A stretch of 64,000 bases of DNA, taken from assembly GCF_004919105.1 (NCBI RefSeq), contig NZ_STGK01000007.1, positions 1-64,000 on the forward strand, written 5' to 3'. A model generated the notes under the pieces. The model did not search any database. It was not told the DNA's origin and saw only the letters and a program-made list of their open reading frames with translations. Below, in pieces: positions 43,228 through 53,373 of the stretch (position 1 is its first letter; every line of letters starts with the position of its first letter). The translations under genes were made by a program, and so were the position numbers. The stretch is from Nocardioides sp. GY 10113 (GTDB taxonomy: Bacteria > Actinomycetota > Actinomycetes > Propionibacteriales > Nocardioidaceae).

Positions 43228-44424
43228 TCAGATCTGCGACTGCACCCCGGCCAGCAGCTGCCGCGCCATCACGATCCGCTGCACCTGGTTGGTGCCCTCG
43301 TAGATCTGGGTGATCTTCGCGTCGCGCATCATCCGCTCCACCGGGTAGTCGCGGGTGTAGCCGTAGCCGCCCAGCACCTGGACCGCGTTGGTGGTCACCT
43401 CCATCGCGACGTCGGAGGCGAAGCACTTGGCCGCGGCGCCGAAGAACGTGAGGTCCTCGTCGCCGCGCTCGGACTTCGCCGCCGCGGCGTACGTCATCTG
43501 GCGGGCCGCCTCGACCTTCATGCCCATGTCGGCGATGAGGAACTGCAGGCCCTGGAAGTCGGCGATGGACCTGCCGAACTGCTGGCGCTCCTTGGCGTAC
43601 CCGATGGCGTAGTCGAGCGCGCCCTGGGCGACGCCGACGGCCTGGGCCGCGATGGTGACCCGGGTGTGGTCGAGGGTGCGCAGCGCGATCTCGAAGCCCT
43701 GACCCTCTTCGCCGATCAGGCGGTCGGCGGGGATCCGCACGTTGTCGAAGTAGACCTCGCGGGTCGGCGAGCCCTTGATGCCGAGCTTCTTCTCGGGGGC
43801 GCCGAAGGAGACGCCCTCATCGGACTTCTCGACGACGAAGGCGCTGATCCCGCGCGAGCGCTTGTCGGGGTCGGTGGTGGCCAGCACGGTGTAGTACTCG
43901 GAGACGCCGGCGTTGGTGATCCATCGCTTCACGCCGTTGAGCACGTAGTGGTCGCCGTCGCGCACCGCACGGGTCCGCTGGTTGGCGGCGTCCGAGCCGG
44001 CGTCCGGCTCGGAGAGGCAGTACGAGAAGCCGCCCTCCCCCGCGGCCAGCCGCGACAGGTACTCCTTCTTCAGCTGCTCGCTGCCGCCGAGCTGGATCGG
44101 CAGCGAGCCGAGCTTGTTGACCGCCGGGATCAGTGACGAGGAGACGCACGCGCGGGCGACCTCCTCGATCACGATGCAGGTGGCCAGCGCGTCCGCGCCG
44201 GCGCCGCCGTACTCCTCCGGGACGTGCGGGGCGTGGAAGTCGGCGGCCCGCAGCGCGTCGGCCGCCTCCTGCGGGAAGCGCGCCTCCTCGTCGACCTCGG
44301 CGGCGTACGGCGCCACCTTCGCGTCACAGAGGTCGCGGACGGCCTCGCGGATGGCGCGGTGCTCCTCGGAGAGTCCGTAGGCGGCGAAGTCGGAGTTGGT
44401 CACGGTGGTCACCCGTCTCATCAC
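43228..44424 (-). CDS. fadE25: Acyl-CoA dehydrogenase, FadE25-like
   Basis: About 398 aa. Start uncertain: GTG at 44424, ATG at 44421 or GTG four codons later, none with a strong ribosome site; a leaderless message is possible. Signature motifs: [40 protein letters not shown], ending [15 protein letters not shown], where the Glu of YEGT is the catalytic base. The FAD enzyme introduces the alpha-beta double bond of acyl-CoA thioesters. Sequence and neighbours (purE, purK, birA, accD nearby) match mycobacterial fadE25, which links branched-chain amino acid or fatty acid oxidation to carboxylase genes. Divergent from a TetR gene with tandem operators. Confidence 0.93.
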   Translation of the reverse strand: MMRRVTTVTNSDFAAYGLSEEHRAIREAVRDLCDAKVAPYAAEVDEEARFPQEAADALRAADFHAPHVPEEYGGAGADALATCIVIEEVARACVSSSLIPAVNKLGSLPIQLGGSEQLKKEYLSRLAAGEGGFSYCLSEPDAGSDAANQRTRAVRDGDHYVLNGVKRWITNAGVSEYYTVLATTDPDKRSRGISAFVVEKSDEGVSFGAPEKKLGIKGSPTREVYFDNVRIPADRLIGEEGQGFEIALRTLDHTRVTIAAQAVGVAQGALDYAIGYAKERQQFGRSIADFQGLQFLIADMGMKVEAARQMTYAAAAKSERGDEDLTFFGAAAKCFASDVAMEVTTNAVQVLGGYGYTRDYPVERMMRDAKITQIYEGTNQVQRIVMARQLLAGVQSQI

Positions 44425-44430
44425 TGGGGA

Positions 44431-44462
44431 TACTCAGTACGGGATATATGGTACTCAGTACC
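44431..44462. promoter_or_regulatory. Tandem palindromic operators between fadE25 and TetR gene
   Basis: Two copies of TACTcAGTA at 44431-44439 and 44452-44460, the second extended to GGTACTcAGTACC (44450-44462). Centres are 21 bp apart, two helical turns, which allows two dimers on one DNA face. They lie 6 bases before the dehydrogenase start and 36 bases before the TetR start. Likely bound by the adjacent TetR protein. Confidence 0.75.
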
Positions 44463-44498
44463 GCCCGGTAACGTGCAGCCGACGACAGAGGAGGGTCC

Positions 44499-45158
44499 GT
44501 GCCCGCGACCGCCACCCGTGCCCGGCTGGTCGAGGCGGCGTTCCGCCTCTTCGCCGACCAGGGGTTCGAGCAGACCACCGTCGACGCCATCGCGGCCGAG
44601 GCCGGCGTCAGCCGGACCACCTTCTTCCGCTCCTTCGCCAGCAAGGAGGCCGTCGTCTTCCCCGACCACGCGCCGATCCTGGCCGCGGTCGACGCCCGCC
44701 TGGCCAGCGCGTCCCGCGCCACGGCCGACATCGCCCTGGTCGAGGCGTCGCGGATCGTGCTGGACACCTACCTGGCCGAGGGCGAGGTGGCCCGCGCACG
44801 CTACGCGCTCACCACCACCGTGCCCGCCCTGCGGGCCGCCGAGATCGCCAACCAGCGCAGCTACCAGCAGCTCTTCCGCGACCACCTGCGCCGCTGGCTC
44901 GGCGTCGGCGACCGCGACGACGACCTGCTCGCCGAGCTGCTCGCCAACGCGGTGACCACCGCGCACAACCACGTGCTGCGGCGCTGGCTGCGCGGGCAGA
45001 GCGAGGACCCGACCGCCGAGCTGAACGACGCGGTCGCGCTGGCCACCCGGAGCCTGCGGTCGGGCGAGGACACCGAGACCCAGGTGGTGGTGCTCCGCTC
45101 CGGGCGCTCGTTCGAGGACGTGCTGCCCGAGGTGCGGCGGCTGCTCGACCAGCCCTGA
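44499..45158 (+). CDS. TetR-family regulator
   Basis: 219 aa from a GTG with GAGGG upstream. N-terminal helix-turn-helix (about 8-50): AAFRLFADQGFEQTTVDAIA then AEAGVSRTTFFRSFASKE. The ligand-binding C-terminal region is all-helical, with a Trp-Leu-rich helix. Divergent from fadE25, so it probably represses that gene and itself through the tandem palindromes, released by an acyl-CoA or related metabolite. The ligand cannot be read from sequence. Confidence 0.92.
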   Translation: MPATATRARLVEAAFRLFADQGFEQTTVDAIAAEAGVSRTTFFRSFASKEAVVFPDHAPILAAVDARLASASRATADIALVEASRIVLDTYLAEGEVARARYALTTTVPALRAAEIANQRSYQQLFRDHLRRWLGVGDRDDDLLAELLANAVTTAHNHVLRRWLRGQSEDPTAELNDAVALATRSLRSGEDTETQVVVLRSGRSFEDVLPEVRRLLDQP

Positions 45159-45198
45159 CCTTGGGGAATCCCGGGGCGCCCCGCCGGGTTGTGCGGAC

Positions 45199-45627
45199 AT
45201 GACCGACCGCGACTGGCAGGACCCCGCGACCGTCGACCGGCTGCTGGCGGCCCACACCTGGGCGATCGTCGGCCTGTCCGACAACCCCTCGCGCACGGCG
45301 TACGGGATCGCCCGGATGCTGCAGGAGCGAGGCAAGCGGATCGTGCCGATCCACCCCGCCGCGGCTCGACGCGACCTCGTGGTGCTCGGCGAGAAGGCCT
45401 ACCCCACCCTGGCCGACGTCCCGTTCGAGATCGACGTCGTCGACGTCTTCCGCCGCTCGGAGGCCGCGGGATCGTTCGCGGACGAGGCGGTGGCGGTCGG
45501 CGCCGGTGGCGTCTGGTTCCAGCTGGGTGTGGTCGACGCCGACGCGTTCGAGCGGACCGTTGCCGCCGGCGTGCCGATGGTGATGGACACCTGCCCCGCC
45601 ATCGAGTGGCGGCGCCGGGCGGCGTGA
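45199..45627 (+). CDS. CoA-binding Rossmann protein (YccU type)
   Basis: 142 aa ATG start, 40 bases after the TetR gene. Single CoA_binding_2 domain: WAIVGLSDNPSRTAYGIARM at the nucleotide loop, RIVPIHP, and GGVWFQLGV in the C-terminal half, ending with MDTCPAIEWRR. This resembles the CoA-binding domain of succinyl-CoA synthetase and binds CoA or an acyl-CoA; the cellular role is not established. May be co-transcribed with the TetR gene. Confidence 0.9.
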   Translation: MTDRDWQDPATVDRLLAAHTWAIVGLSDNPSRTAYGIARMLQERGKRIVPIHPAAARRDLVVLGEKAYPTLADVPFEIDVVDVFRRSEAAGSFADEAVAVGAGGVWFQLGVVDADAFERTVAAGVPMVMDTCPAIEWRRRAA

Positions 45628-45650
45628 GGCGCGGGGCCTGACGCTGCGCA

Positions 45651-45700
45651 GCGGGGTGTCGCGGGGTGTCGCGGGGTGTCGCGGGGTGTCGCGGGGTGTC
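45651..45700. repeat. Five 10-bp tandem repeats
   Basis: Five exact head-to-tail copies of GCGGGGTGTC, starting 24 bases after the CoA-binding protein stop codon. Noncoding. Exact identity points to slippage, so copy number probably varies between strains. Confidence 0.95.
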
Positions 45701-45716
45701 GGCCTGCCGGAGGCGG

Positions 45717-45886
45717 GTCGTGTGCCCGACAACCCGCTATGGCGGTGCCTGAGGCACACGACGCTGCCGCGGGTCGGGGTCGTGTGCCCGACAACCCGCT
45801 ATGGCGGTGCGTGGGGCACACGACGCCCCCACCTGCCGGGGTCGTGTGCCCGACAACCCGCCCTACCGATGCCTCAGGCACACGAC
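45717..45886. repeat. Three 46-bp palindrome-ended repeats with 62-bp period
   Basis: Copies at 45717-45762, 45779-45824 and 45841-45886, all starting GTCGTGTGCCCGACAACCCG and ending CACACGAC. The outer 10 bases of copies 1 and 3 (GTCGTGTGCC/GGCACACGAC) pair to form a hairpin, and copy 2 is almost the same. Spacers are exactly 16 bases and similar to each other, so this is a tandem repeat, not CRISPR. It lies between the CoA-binding and Dps genes, which converge, and may help terminate both. Confidence 0.9.
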
Positions 45887-45983
45887 CCCATCCCGGCGGC
45901 GGCCGGGACAGCACCCCACGGCACGACGCCGCCGCCCCGGGCGACCCGGGACGGCGGCGTACGACGTGCGATGAGGCGGCTGG

Positions 45984-46538
45984 TCAGCTCGCGGCGCGCG
46001 CGGCCTCGGCCTCGGTGGTGGCACCGGCGGTGGACAGCGAGCCGCCCTTGTCCTCCAGGTGCGCGCGGATGAACCAGTGGAACAGCTCGAGCTGGTCGGT
46101 CTGGGAGATGAACATGTCCTCGGTGACCGGGTCGAGCTCGCCGAGCTCCTTGATCCCTGCCCGGTAGGACTCGATCACGCCCTGGTAGACGAGGTCGAGC
46201 GCGCCCAGGTGCTCCTGGGTGGTGGCGCGACCGATCGAGTACTCGTCCCAGGTCCGGTCCGCGACCAGCGCGCCCGGCGTGCCCACCGGGCTGCCGCCAA
46301 GGGTGGCGATCCGCTCGGCGAGGTCGTCGGAGAACCCGCGCACGGCGTCGACCTGCGGGTCGAGCATCTCGTGGACCGCGATGAAGTGCGGGCCGACGAC
46401 GTTCCAGTGCACGTGCTTGAGCGTCAGGTGCAGGTCGTTGGTGGCGTTCAGCCGGTCCTGCAGGAGCTCGACGACGCGGACCGCGTCGGACTCGCTGAGG
46501 CCGGGAGTCGTGTAGTGCAGCTTCGTCTTCTTGGCCAT
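45984..46538 (-). CDS. dps: Dps-family ferritin-like DNA-protection protein
   Basis: 184 aa from the ATG at 46538, with GAGGG upstream; longer in-frame starts lack a ribosome site. Ferroxidase residues have the exact Dps spacing: His44, His56, Asp71 and Glu75, within KHVHWNVVGPHFIAVHEMLD. The dodecamer stores iron, removes peroxide and may bind DNA; the basic MAKKTK N-terminus and the Ala/Glu C-terminal tail are variable extensions. Expected to be induced by oxidative stress or starvation. Monocistronic, convergent with the CoA-binding protein across the repeat cluster. Confidence 0.95.
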   Translation of the reverse strand: MAKKTKLHYTTPGLSESDAVRVVELLQDRLNATNDLHLTLKHVHWNVVGPHFIAVHEMLDPQVDAVRGFSDDLAERIATLGGSPVGTPGALVADRTWDEYSIGRATTQEHLGALDLVYQGVIESYRAGIKELGELDPVTEDMFISQTDQLELFHWFIRAHLEDKGGSLSTAGATTEAEAARAAS

Positions 46539-46652
46539 GACCCTCAGATACCCGTGTCGTCGGACGCCAAACATCCCGATGGGGATCGTCCCCATGTCAC
46601 CGACCGACGCAAGCGCCGGGTCGACGGTGCCCAAGCCCCGGCTCGGCGGTCC

Positions 46653-47150
46653 CTAACCCGCGGCTCGGCGGACGACCTCGCCCTTGGCGTGGGCCGCGGC
46701 CTTGAGGTCGGCCTGGAAGGCGGTCATCCGGGCCTGCAGGTCCGGGTCGCCCGCCCCCAGGATCCGTACGGCGAGCAGGCCGGCGTTGCGCGCGCCGCCG
46801 ACCGCCACGGTCGCCACCGGCACGCCGGCCGGCATCTGCACGATGGAGAGCAGCGAGTCCATGCCGTCGAGGTACTTCAGCGGCACCGGCACGCCGATCA
46901 CGGGCAGCGGGGTCACCGAGGCGAGCATGCCGGGCAGGTGGGCGGCGCCGCCGGCGCCGGCGATGATCACCTCGAGCCCGCGGCCTGCGGCCCGCTTGCC
47001 GTAGTCGAGCATCTCCTCGGGCATCCGGTGCGCGGAGACCACGTCGGCCTCGTAGGCGATGTCGAACTCCGCCAGCGCCTGCGCCGCGGCCTCCATCACC
47101 GGCCAGTCGGAGTCCGAGCCCATCACGATGCCCACGCGCGCAGCAGTCAT
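46653..47150 (-). CDS. purE: N5-carboxyaminoimidazole ribonucleotide mutase PurE
   Basis: 165 aa, normal length for class I PurE. Motifs: [22 protein letters not shown] and [13 protein letters not shown], covering the nucleotide site and the catalytic His of SAHR. Converts N5-CAIR from PurK into CAIR in purine synthesis. Begins 22 bases after the purK stop, so the two are one operon, in the same order as in mycobacteria. Confidence 0.97.
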   Translation of the reverse strand: MTAARVGIVMGSDSDWPVMEAAAQALAEFDIAYEADVVSAHRMPEEMLDYGKRAAGRGLEVIIAGAGGAAHLPGMLASVTPLPVIGVPVPLKYLDGMDSLLSIVQMPAGVPVATVAVGGARNAGLLAVRILGAGDPDLQARMTAFQADLKAAAHAKGEVVRRAAG

Positions 47151-47172
47151 GGGCGAAACCCTAACGAGCGGG

Positions 47173-48345
47173 CTACTCGCTGTGGTTGCCGAGGTCGCCG
47201 CGGAACCAGGCAGCCGCGTGCCGCGCCCGCTCCAGGCAGTCCTCGAGGTCCTCGCCGTAGACGTTCACGTGGCCGACCTTGCGCCCGGGGCGCAGGTCCT
47301 TGCCGTACAGGTGCACCCGCAGCCGCGGGTCGCGGGCCAGCGCGTGCGGGTAGCCGTCGTAGAGCCGCCCCACGTCGGGGTTGTCGCCCCCGAGGATGTT
47401 CACCATCACCGACCAGGTCGCCCGCGGCTCGGGCGAGCCCAGGGGCAGGTCGAGCACCGCGCGCAGGTGGTTCTCGAACTGCGAGGTGACCGCGCCGTCC
47501 TGGGTCCAGTGGCCGGTGTTGTGCGGGCGCATGGCCAGCTCGTTGACCAGCACCACGGTCTCGCCCGCGGCGTCCCGGGCCTCGAACAGCTCGACGGCGA
47601 GGATGCCGGTGACGCCGAGCTCGCCGGCGATCCGCAGCGCCAGCTGCTGGGCCTGCGCGGCCAGCTCGGGGGCCAGGTCCGGCGCGGGGGCGATCACCTC
47701 GTTGCACACGCCGTCGACCTGGAGCGACGCCGCCACCGGGTACGCCGCCGCCTGACCGCTGGGCGCGCGGGCCACCAGCGCGGAGAGCTCGCGGCTGAAG
47801 TCGACGAGCTCCTCGGCCAGCAGCCGCACGCCGGTGCGCTCGGCCGCGGCCAACGGCTCGTCGATGTCGTCGACCGTGCGGACCACCCACACGCCCTTGC
47901 CGTCGTAGCCGCCGCGGCTCACCTTGAGCACGCAGGGCAGTCCGAACTCCTCGACGTCGGCGTGGGTGGCGACCTGCGCCCAGCGCGGCTGCGGGGCGCC
48001 GAGCCGCGTCATCGCCTCGCGCATCACGATCTTGTCCTGGGCGTGCACGAGCGCCTCCGGCCCGGGGTGCACCGCGAGCCCGGAGTCCTCCAGCGCGTGC
48101 AGGTGCTCGGTCGGCACGTGCTCGTGGTCGAAGGTGACCGCGGCGCAGCCGTCGGTGATCCGCAGCAGCGCGTCGAGGTCGCGGTAGTCACCCACCTCGT
48201 GGTCGCCGATCACCTGGGCGGCGCTGACCCCCTCGGCCTCTGCCAGGAGCCGCAGCGGCACGCCGAGGGCGACCGCGGGCTGAGCCATCATCCGGGCGAG
48301 TTGTCCGCCGCCGATCACGGCGACGCGGGGGGCATGCTCGGGCAC
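47173..48345 (-). CDS. purK: 5-(carboxyamino)imidazole ribonucleotide synthase PurK
   Basis: 390 aa from a GTG. ATP-grasp enzyme: N-terminal [13 protein letters not shown], central [15 protein letters not shown] (phosphate loop), then [14 protein letters not shown] containing the metal and substrate residues, and a C-terminal GHVNVYG segment. It uses ATP and bicarbonate to make N5-CAIR, the PurE substrate. Upstream partner of purE, and 15 bases after the stop of the lone winged-helix gene, so all three may be co-transcribed. Confidence 0.97.
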   Translation of the reverse strand: MPEHAPRVAVIGGGQLARMMAQPAVALGVPLRLLAEAEGVSAAQVIGDHEVGDYRDLDALLRITDGCAAVTFDHEHVPTEHLHALEDSGLAVHPGPEALVHAQDKIVMREAMTRLGAPQPRWAQVATHADVEEFGLPCVLKVSRGGYDGKGVWVVRTVDDIDEPLAAAERTGVRLLAEELVDFSRELSALVARAPSGQAAAYPVAASLQVDGVCNEVIAPAPDLAPELAAQAQQLALRIAGELGVTGILAVELFEARDAAGETVVLVNELAMRPHNTGHWTQDGAVTSQFENHLRAVLDLPLGSPEPRATWSVMVNILGGDNPDVGRLYDGYPHALARDPRLRVHLYGKDLRPGRKVGHVNVYGEDLEDCLERARHAAAWFRGDLGNHSE

Positions 48346-48359
48346 GCCCGGAGACGCTA

Positions 48360-48710
48360 CTAGACCGCGGCCTCCGCGCCATGATCGAGGCCCTCGGTCA
48401 CCTCGAAGCGCAGACCGCGCCCCCGGACCGTGGTGATCAGACGCGGGTCGCGGGTGTTGTCACCCAGCTTGCGGCGGACCCACCCCAGGTGCACGTCGAT
48501 GGTCTTCGAGGAGGTCCAGAAGTTCACCTGCCACACCTCGCGCATCAGCTCCTCGCGGGTGACCACGTCACCGGCGCGCTCGATCAGCGCCTGCAGCAGG
48601 TCGAACTCCTTGCGCGACAGCTCGACCTCCCGGCCGGCCCGCCATGCACGGCGCGCCACCGGGTCGAGCCGGACGTCCTGGACCTCGATCACAACCGACA
48701 AGGTAGGCAT
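48360..48710 (-). CDS. Stand-alone OmpR/PhoB-type winged-helix protein
   Basis: 116 aa. Only the effector domain of a response regulator is present: LSRKEFDLLQALIERAGDVV, the recognition helix area SSKTIDVHLGWVRRKLGD, and the wing TVRGRGLRFE. The phospho-acceptor receiver domain is missing. The 131 bases before the ATG hold no such domain, so it is not a simple truncation within this window. No good ribosome site; possibly leaderless. It may act as a constitutive regulator or need another partner. Likely co-transcribed with purK and purE. Confidence 0.88.
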   Translation of the reverse strand: MPTLSVVIEVQDVRLDPVARRAWRAGREVELSRKEFDLLQALIERAGDVVTREELMREVWQVNFWTSSKTIDVHLGWVRRKLGDNTRDPRLITTVRGRGLRFEVTEGLDHGAEAAV

Positions 48711-48841
48711 CCGGACCCGCGCACGCGGGAGGTTTGGACAAAATCGTCCGATGCGTCAGCAGCCCCGGGACCGGGTCCCGGGCGCCGCGGGGCACCCCGG
48801 GCACCGCGACGGAGCGACCGCCGACCCGGCGTGTGGCGCCC

Positions 48842-49870
48842 TCAGGTACGCCGTACGGCGACCGGCTCGACGACCCCGAAGCCGCGGACCGGGCGCGGCG
48901 GCAGCGGCCGCGACTCGACCTGGTCGCGGGGCAGCGCGCCGGCGGTGGCGTGGTCCACGATGATCCGGTTGCGGCGGGCGACCGCGGTCAGCCGCGAGGC
49001 CAGGTTCACGGGCGGTCCGAAGACGTCACCCAGGCGCAGCACCACCGATCCCGTGGCCAGCCCGACCCGGACGTCCGGCATCCGCTTGTCGCGCCCGATC
49101 ACGTTGATGATCCCCTCGGCGGTCGCGAAGGCCCGCAGCGGCTCGTCGTTGACGAACAGCACCGCGTCGCCCATCGACTTGATCAGCCGGCCGTGGTTGC
49201 TGCCGATCACGTCAGCGCAGCGGGACTCGAAGAGCTCGACGAGGTCGCCGATCTCCTGCCGCGTGGCCTCGTTGGACAGGGCGGTGAAGCCGACGATGTC
49301 GGCGAAGCCGACGGTGAGGTGCGTGGTGCCGGGCTGCAGGCGCAGGTCGCGGGTCGCCTCCATCCGGGCCACCGCGGCCGCCAGGTGGCGGCGCCAGGCG
49401 TACGACATCAGCAGCTCGAAGCGGGCGCCGTACTGGCCGAACATCAGCGAGCTCGGCGTCTCCCCCTCGGCGACCTCCGGGCTCTCCCGGAAGAGGTCGT
49501 CGGCGCGCTGCGTCAGCGCGCCCACCTCCCAGTCCGCGAGCCGCGCCATGCTCAGCCCCACGCCGCGGGCGACGTTGAGCGCCATGTCCAGGTCGAGCAG
49601 TCCCTCGCCGATCACGTCGCCGAGCACCGACAGCGCTGCCACGTCGGCGTCGGTGTAGGCGACCTCCTCGCCGCGGTCGGGGAAGCCGAGGGTGCGCCAG
49701 ATTCGCCGGGCCTGCTCCAGCGACATCCCGGCGCGCTCGGCGACCTCCGCGGCGGTGTACGTCGGAACGGACCCGAGGAAGGTGAGGTCGATCTCCTGCG
49801 GCGTCGGACGCGGCAGGTCCGCCGTCACCGCGCGCCCTCCGCCGTCCCGGACGTCGTGCTCACTGCTCAC
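48842..49870 (-). CDS. Class III adenylate cyclase with Rv1264-type N-terminal domain
   Basis: 342 aa from a GTG overlapping the stop of the PH-domain gene (GTGA). Residues 15-150 are a helical regulatory domain like that of mycobacterial Rv1264, which senses acidity. The catalytic domain has metal Asp in GFADIVGFTALS and in KSMGDAVLF, whose Lys is the purine-specifying residue for ATP, and Asn/Arg of PPVNLASRL for the transition state. All catalytic residues are present, so it should make cAMP as a homodimer. Translational coupling to the membrane protein suggests shared control. Confidence 0.93.
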   Translation of the reverse strand: MSSEHDVRDGGGRAVTADLPRPTPQEIDLTFLGSVPTYTAAEVAERAGMSLEQARRIWRTLGFPDRGEEVAYTDADVAALSVLGDVIGEGLLDLDMALNVARGVGLSMARLADWEVGALTQRADDLFRESPEVAEGETPSSLMFGQYGARFELLMSYAWRRHLAAAVARMEATRDLRLQPGTTHLTVGFADIVGFTALSNEATRQEIGDLVELFESRCADVIGSNHGRLIKSMGDAVLFVNDEPLRAFATAEGIINVIGRDKRMPDVRVGLATGSVVLRLGDVFGPPVNLASRLTAVARRNRIIVDHATAGALPRDQVESRPLPPRPVRGFGVVEPVAVRRT

Positions 49871-50370
49871 ACGCCCTCGGAGCCGCCGCGACCGGTGTGC
49901 AGCTGGTGGAGGAGCTCGTTGAGCTGGCGCTGCGTCGCCTCGACGTCGGGGATGTCGTTGAGCCGGACCAGGCCGTGGGTGGAGGCGTCGGCGATCAGGA
50001 GGCTGCCGCAGCTGAACGGACGGTCGAGCAGGTGGATCTCGATCGAGACGTCGCTGATCCGGGCCAGCGGGATGTCGTGGCCACGGCGGGTGATGATGCC
50101 GCGGCGGGTGATCAGGCGGCGATCGGTGAACGCGTGCACGGTGCTCAGCCAGGCCAGGAACGGACGCACCGACCACCACAGGATGCCGAGCAGGCAGAGC
50201 ACCCACACGGTCAGCGTCAGCCACTCCTGGTCGGCGCGGACCTGGACGAAGATGCCGACGGCGAGCAGCAGCACCGCCACCAGCACGGGCCCGATCAGGG
50301 CCTTGGGGTGCTGGCGGGTGCTGATCAACAGCCGTTCGCCGGGGTTCAGCAGCTTCTTCGAGATCGCCAC
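49867..50370 (-). CDS. PH-domain membrane protein
   Basis: 167 aa from a GTG at 50370; an ATG 4 codons upstream is possible. Two transmembrane segments (about 23-39 and 45-65) follow the start LLNPGERLLISTRQHPKAL. Then a bacterial PH-like domain of the YdbS/YdbT type with STVHAFTDRRLITRRGII and a beta-rich region. It sits in the same place as the mycobacterial PH-domain gene between purK and birA. Function of such proteins is not settled; membrane lipid or envelope signalling is suggested. Coupled to the adenylate cyclase. Confidence 0.9.
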   Translation of the reverse strand: MAISKKLLNPGERLLISTRQHPKALIGPVLVAVLLLAVGIFVQVRADQEWLTLTVWVLCLLGILWWSVRPFLAWLSTVHAFTDRRLITRRGIITRRGHDIPLARISDVSIEIHLLDRPFSCGSLLIADASTHGLVRLNDIPDVEATQRQLNELLHQLHTGRGGSEGV

Positions 50371-50485
50371 GGTGCAGATCATCCCACCGCGAGGAAGGAA
50401 AGCGCGCCAATCACGCCGACTCCGCGCCGAGCGGCACGATCGGCCGGCGGCGGGCGAGCGGGCGGGCGCCCGGCCTCGGACCGTG

Positions 50486-51310
50486 TCAGCCGTGGCGGCG
50501 GACGTGCACCACGTCGCCGGCCCCGACCCGCTCCCGACCGGCGGAGGTCTCCACGACCAGTCGGCCGTCGGGGTCGACGTCCACGGCGGTGCCGACCAGC
50601 ACCCCGCCGCCGGGCAGCTCGACCCGGACGTCCTGGCCGACCGTCGCGCAGTGCGCCGCGTAGGAGGTGCGCAGCCGCGCCGTGGCCTCCTCCCCACCGG
50701 CCTGCCAGGCGTCGAACGCCTCACGGATCGCCGTGGCCACCGCGACCAGCACCTCGGTGCGCCCCGGGGCGCCGGCGGCTCGCGTGCAGTCGGCGAGCGC
50801 GAGGCTCGTCGCGGTCTCCACCGGCAGCTCCTCGGCGGTGGTGGCGACGTTGATCCCCACGCCGACGACGGCCGCCGGGCCCTGCGGCGTCTCGACCCGC
50901 TCGACCAGGATGCCGGCGACCTTGAGGCCGCCGACGAGCACGTCGTTGGGCCACTTGACCGCCGCGTCGTACCCGAGGCGGAGCAGGGCCTTGGCCACGT
51001 TGTGACCGACCAGCAGGGGCAGCCACGGCCACTGGCCCGGGGGCACCGACGGGCGCAGCACCAGCGAGAAGGTGACCGCTGCGCCGGGTGGCGTCTGCCA
51101 GGTGCGGTCCAGACGTCCGCGCCCCGCCGACTGGTGGTCGGCGACCACCAGCAGCCCGTCCGGGGCCCCCTCCCGCGCGCGGGCGGCCGCCAGCGCGTTG
51201 GTGGACGGCGCCTGCTCCAGCAGCTCGACCACCAGGTCGGGGTGCTCCGCGAACGCCGCGACCAGGGCCGCAGCCTCGAAGGGTGGGCGCCGGGTCGGGT
51301 CGTCGGTCAC
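50486..51310 (-). CDS. birA: Biotin-[acyl-CoA carboxylase] ligase BirA
   Basis: 274 aa from the GTG at 51310; upstream in-frame starts overlap the divergent accD. Motifs: [19 protein letters not shown] (biotinyl-AMP loop), [10 protein letters not shown] and GVGINVAT, with the C-terminal SH3-like cap. It lacks the N-terminal DNA-binding domain of E. coli BirA, so it is a group I ligase without repressor function. It biotinylates the Lys of the AccA subunit encoded 10 kb downstream. The 37 bases to accD hold both promoters. Confidence 0.96.
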   Translation of the reverse strand: MTDDPTRRPPFEAAALVAAFAEHPDLVVELLEQAPSTNALAAARAREGAPDGLLVVADHQSAGRGRLDRTWQTPPGAAVTFSLVLRPSVPPGQWPWLPLLVGHNVAKALLRLGYDAAVKWPNDVLVGGLKVAGILVERVETPQGPAAVVGVGINVATTAEELPVETATSLALADCTRAAGAPGRTEVLVAVATAIREAFDAWQAGGEEATARLRTSYAAHCATVGQDVRVELPGGGVLVGTAVDVDPDGRLVVETSAGRERVGAGDVVHVRRHG

Positions 51311-51347
51311 GGGGACTACCCTGTCGCACGACCTTGAAGGAGGCCAA

Positions 51348-52960
<1,613 letters not shown>

Positions 52961-52964
<4 letters not shown>

Positions 52965-53212
52965 CCGGGGAGCAGGCAGCACCCGAGGCGACCCCCGCGG
53001 CACCCCCGGTGCTGCGGGTGGTCAACCCGGACGCGACCCCGGAGGAGATCGCCGCCCTGGTGGCGGTCTTCGCCTCCCTCGGCGGCGCACCGGAGCAGCC
53101 GGCCCCGCCGCGCTCGCTGTGGGCCTCCCCGGCCCGCCAGGTCCGCCGTACGGCGGGCGCGGGCGTCGCGGCCGGCCGAGGCGCCTGGCGCGCCAGCGGC
53201 CTGCCGCAGTGA
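52961..53212 (+). CDS. accE: Acyl-CoA carboxylase epsilon subunit
   Basis: 83 aa, GTG overlapping the accD stop (GTGA). [20 protein letters not shown] is the conserved core of AccE-type epsilon subunits; the rest is Pro/Arg-rich, ending with a Trp-containing segment. It bridges alpha and beta subunits and raises activity in actinobacteria. Small size, position and core motif make this call firm. A strong terminator follows 16 bases later. Confidence 0.93.
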
Positions 53213-53228
53213 CGCAGCACTGACTCGA

Positions 53229-53267
53229 CAGTCGCCCGGGACCCTGGTCCCGGGCGACTGGTCTTTT
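53229..53267 (+). terminator. Rho-independent terminator after accD-accE
   Basis: Perfect 15-bp arms, CAGTCGCCCGGGACC and its complement, with a 2-base CT centre (53229-53260). They are followed by GTCTTTTC, giving a T-rich tail. It ends the carboxylase transcript before the unrelated protease gene. Confidence 0.93.
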
Positions 53268-53373
53268 CTGACCAGCGCCACGTCGCGACCGACCCCACCT
53301 CCCGGCGCCCCCTCAAGTCCGCGCGTACCGCACCCGATCCTCCCCCCGGAACCCATGGGGAAGGGGCACGGAC

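Noticed and set aside
45717-45886. Three regularly spaced palindrome-ended repeats resembling a CRISPR array
   Set aside because: Spacers are only 16 bases and similar to each other, repeats are imperfect, and no cas genes are present.
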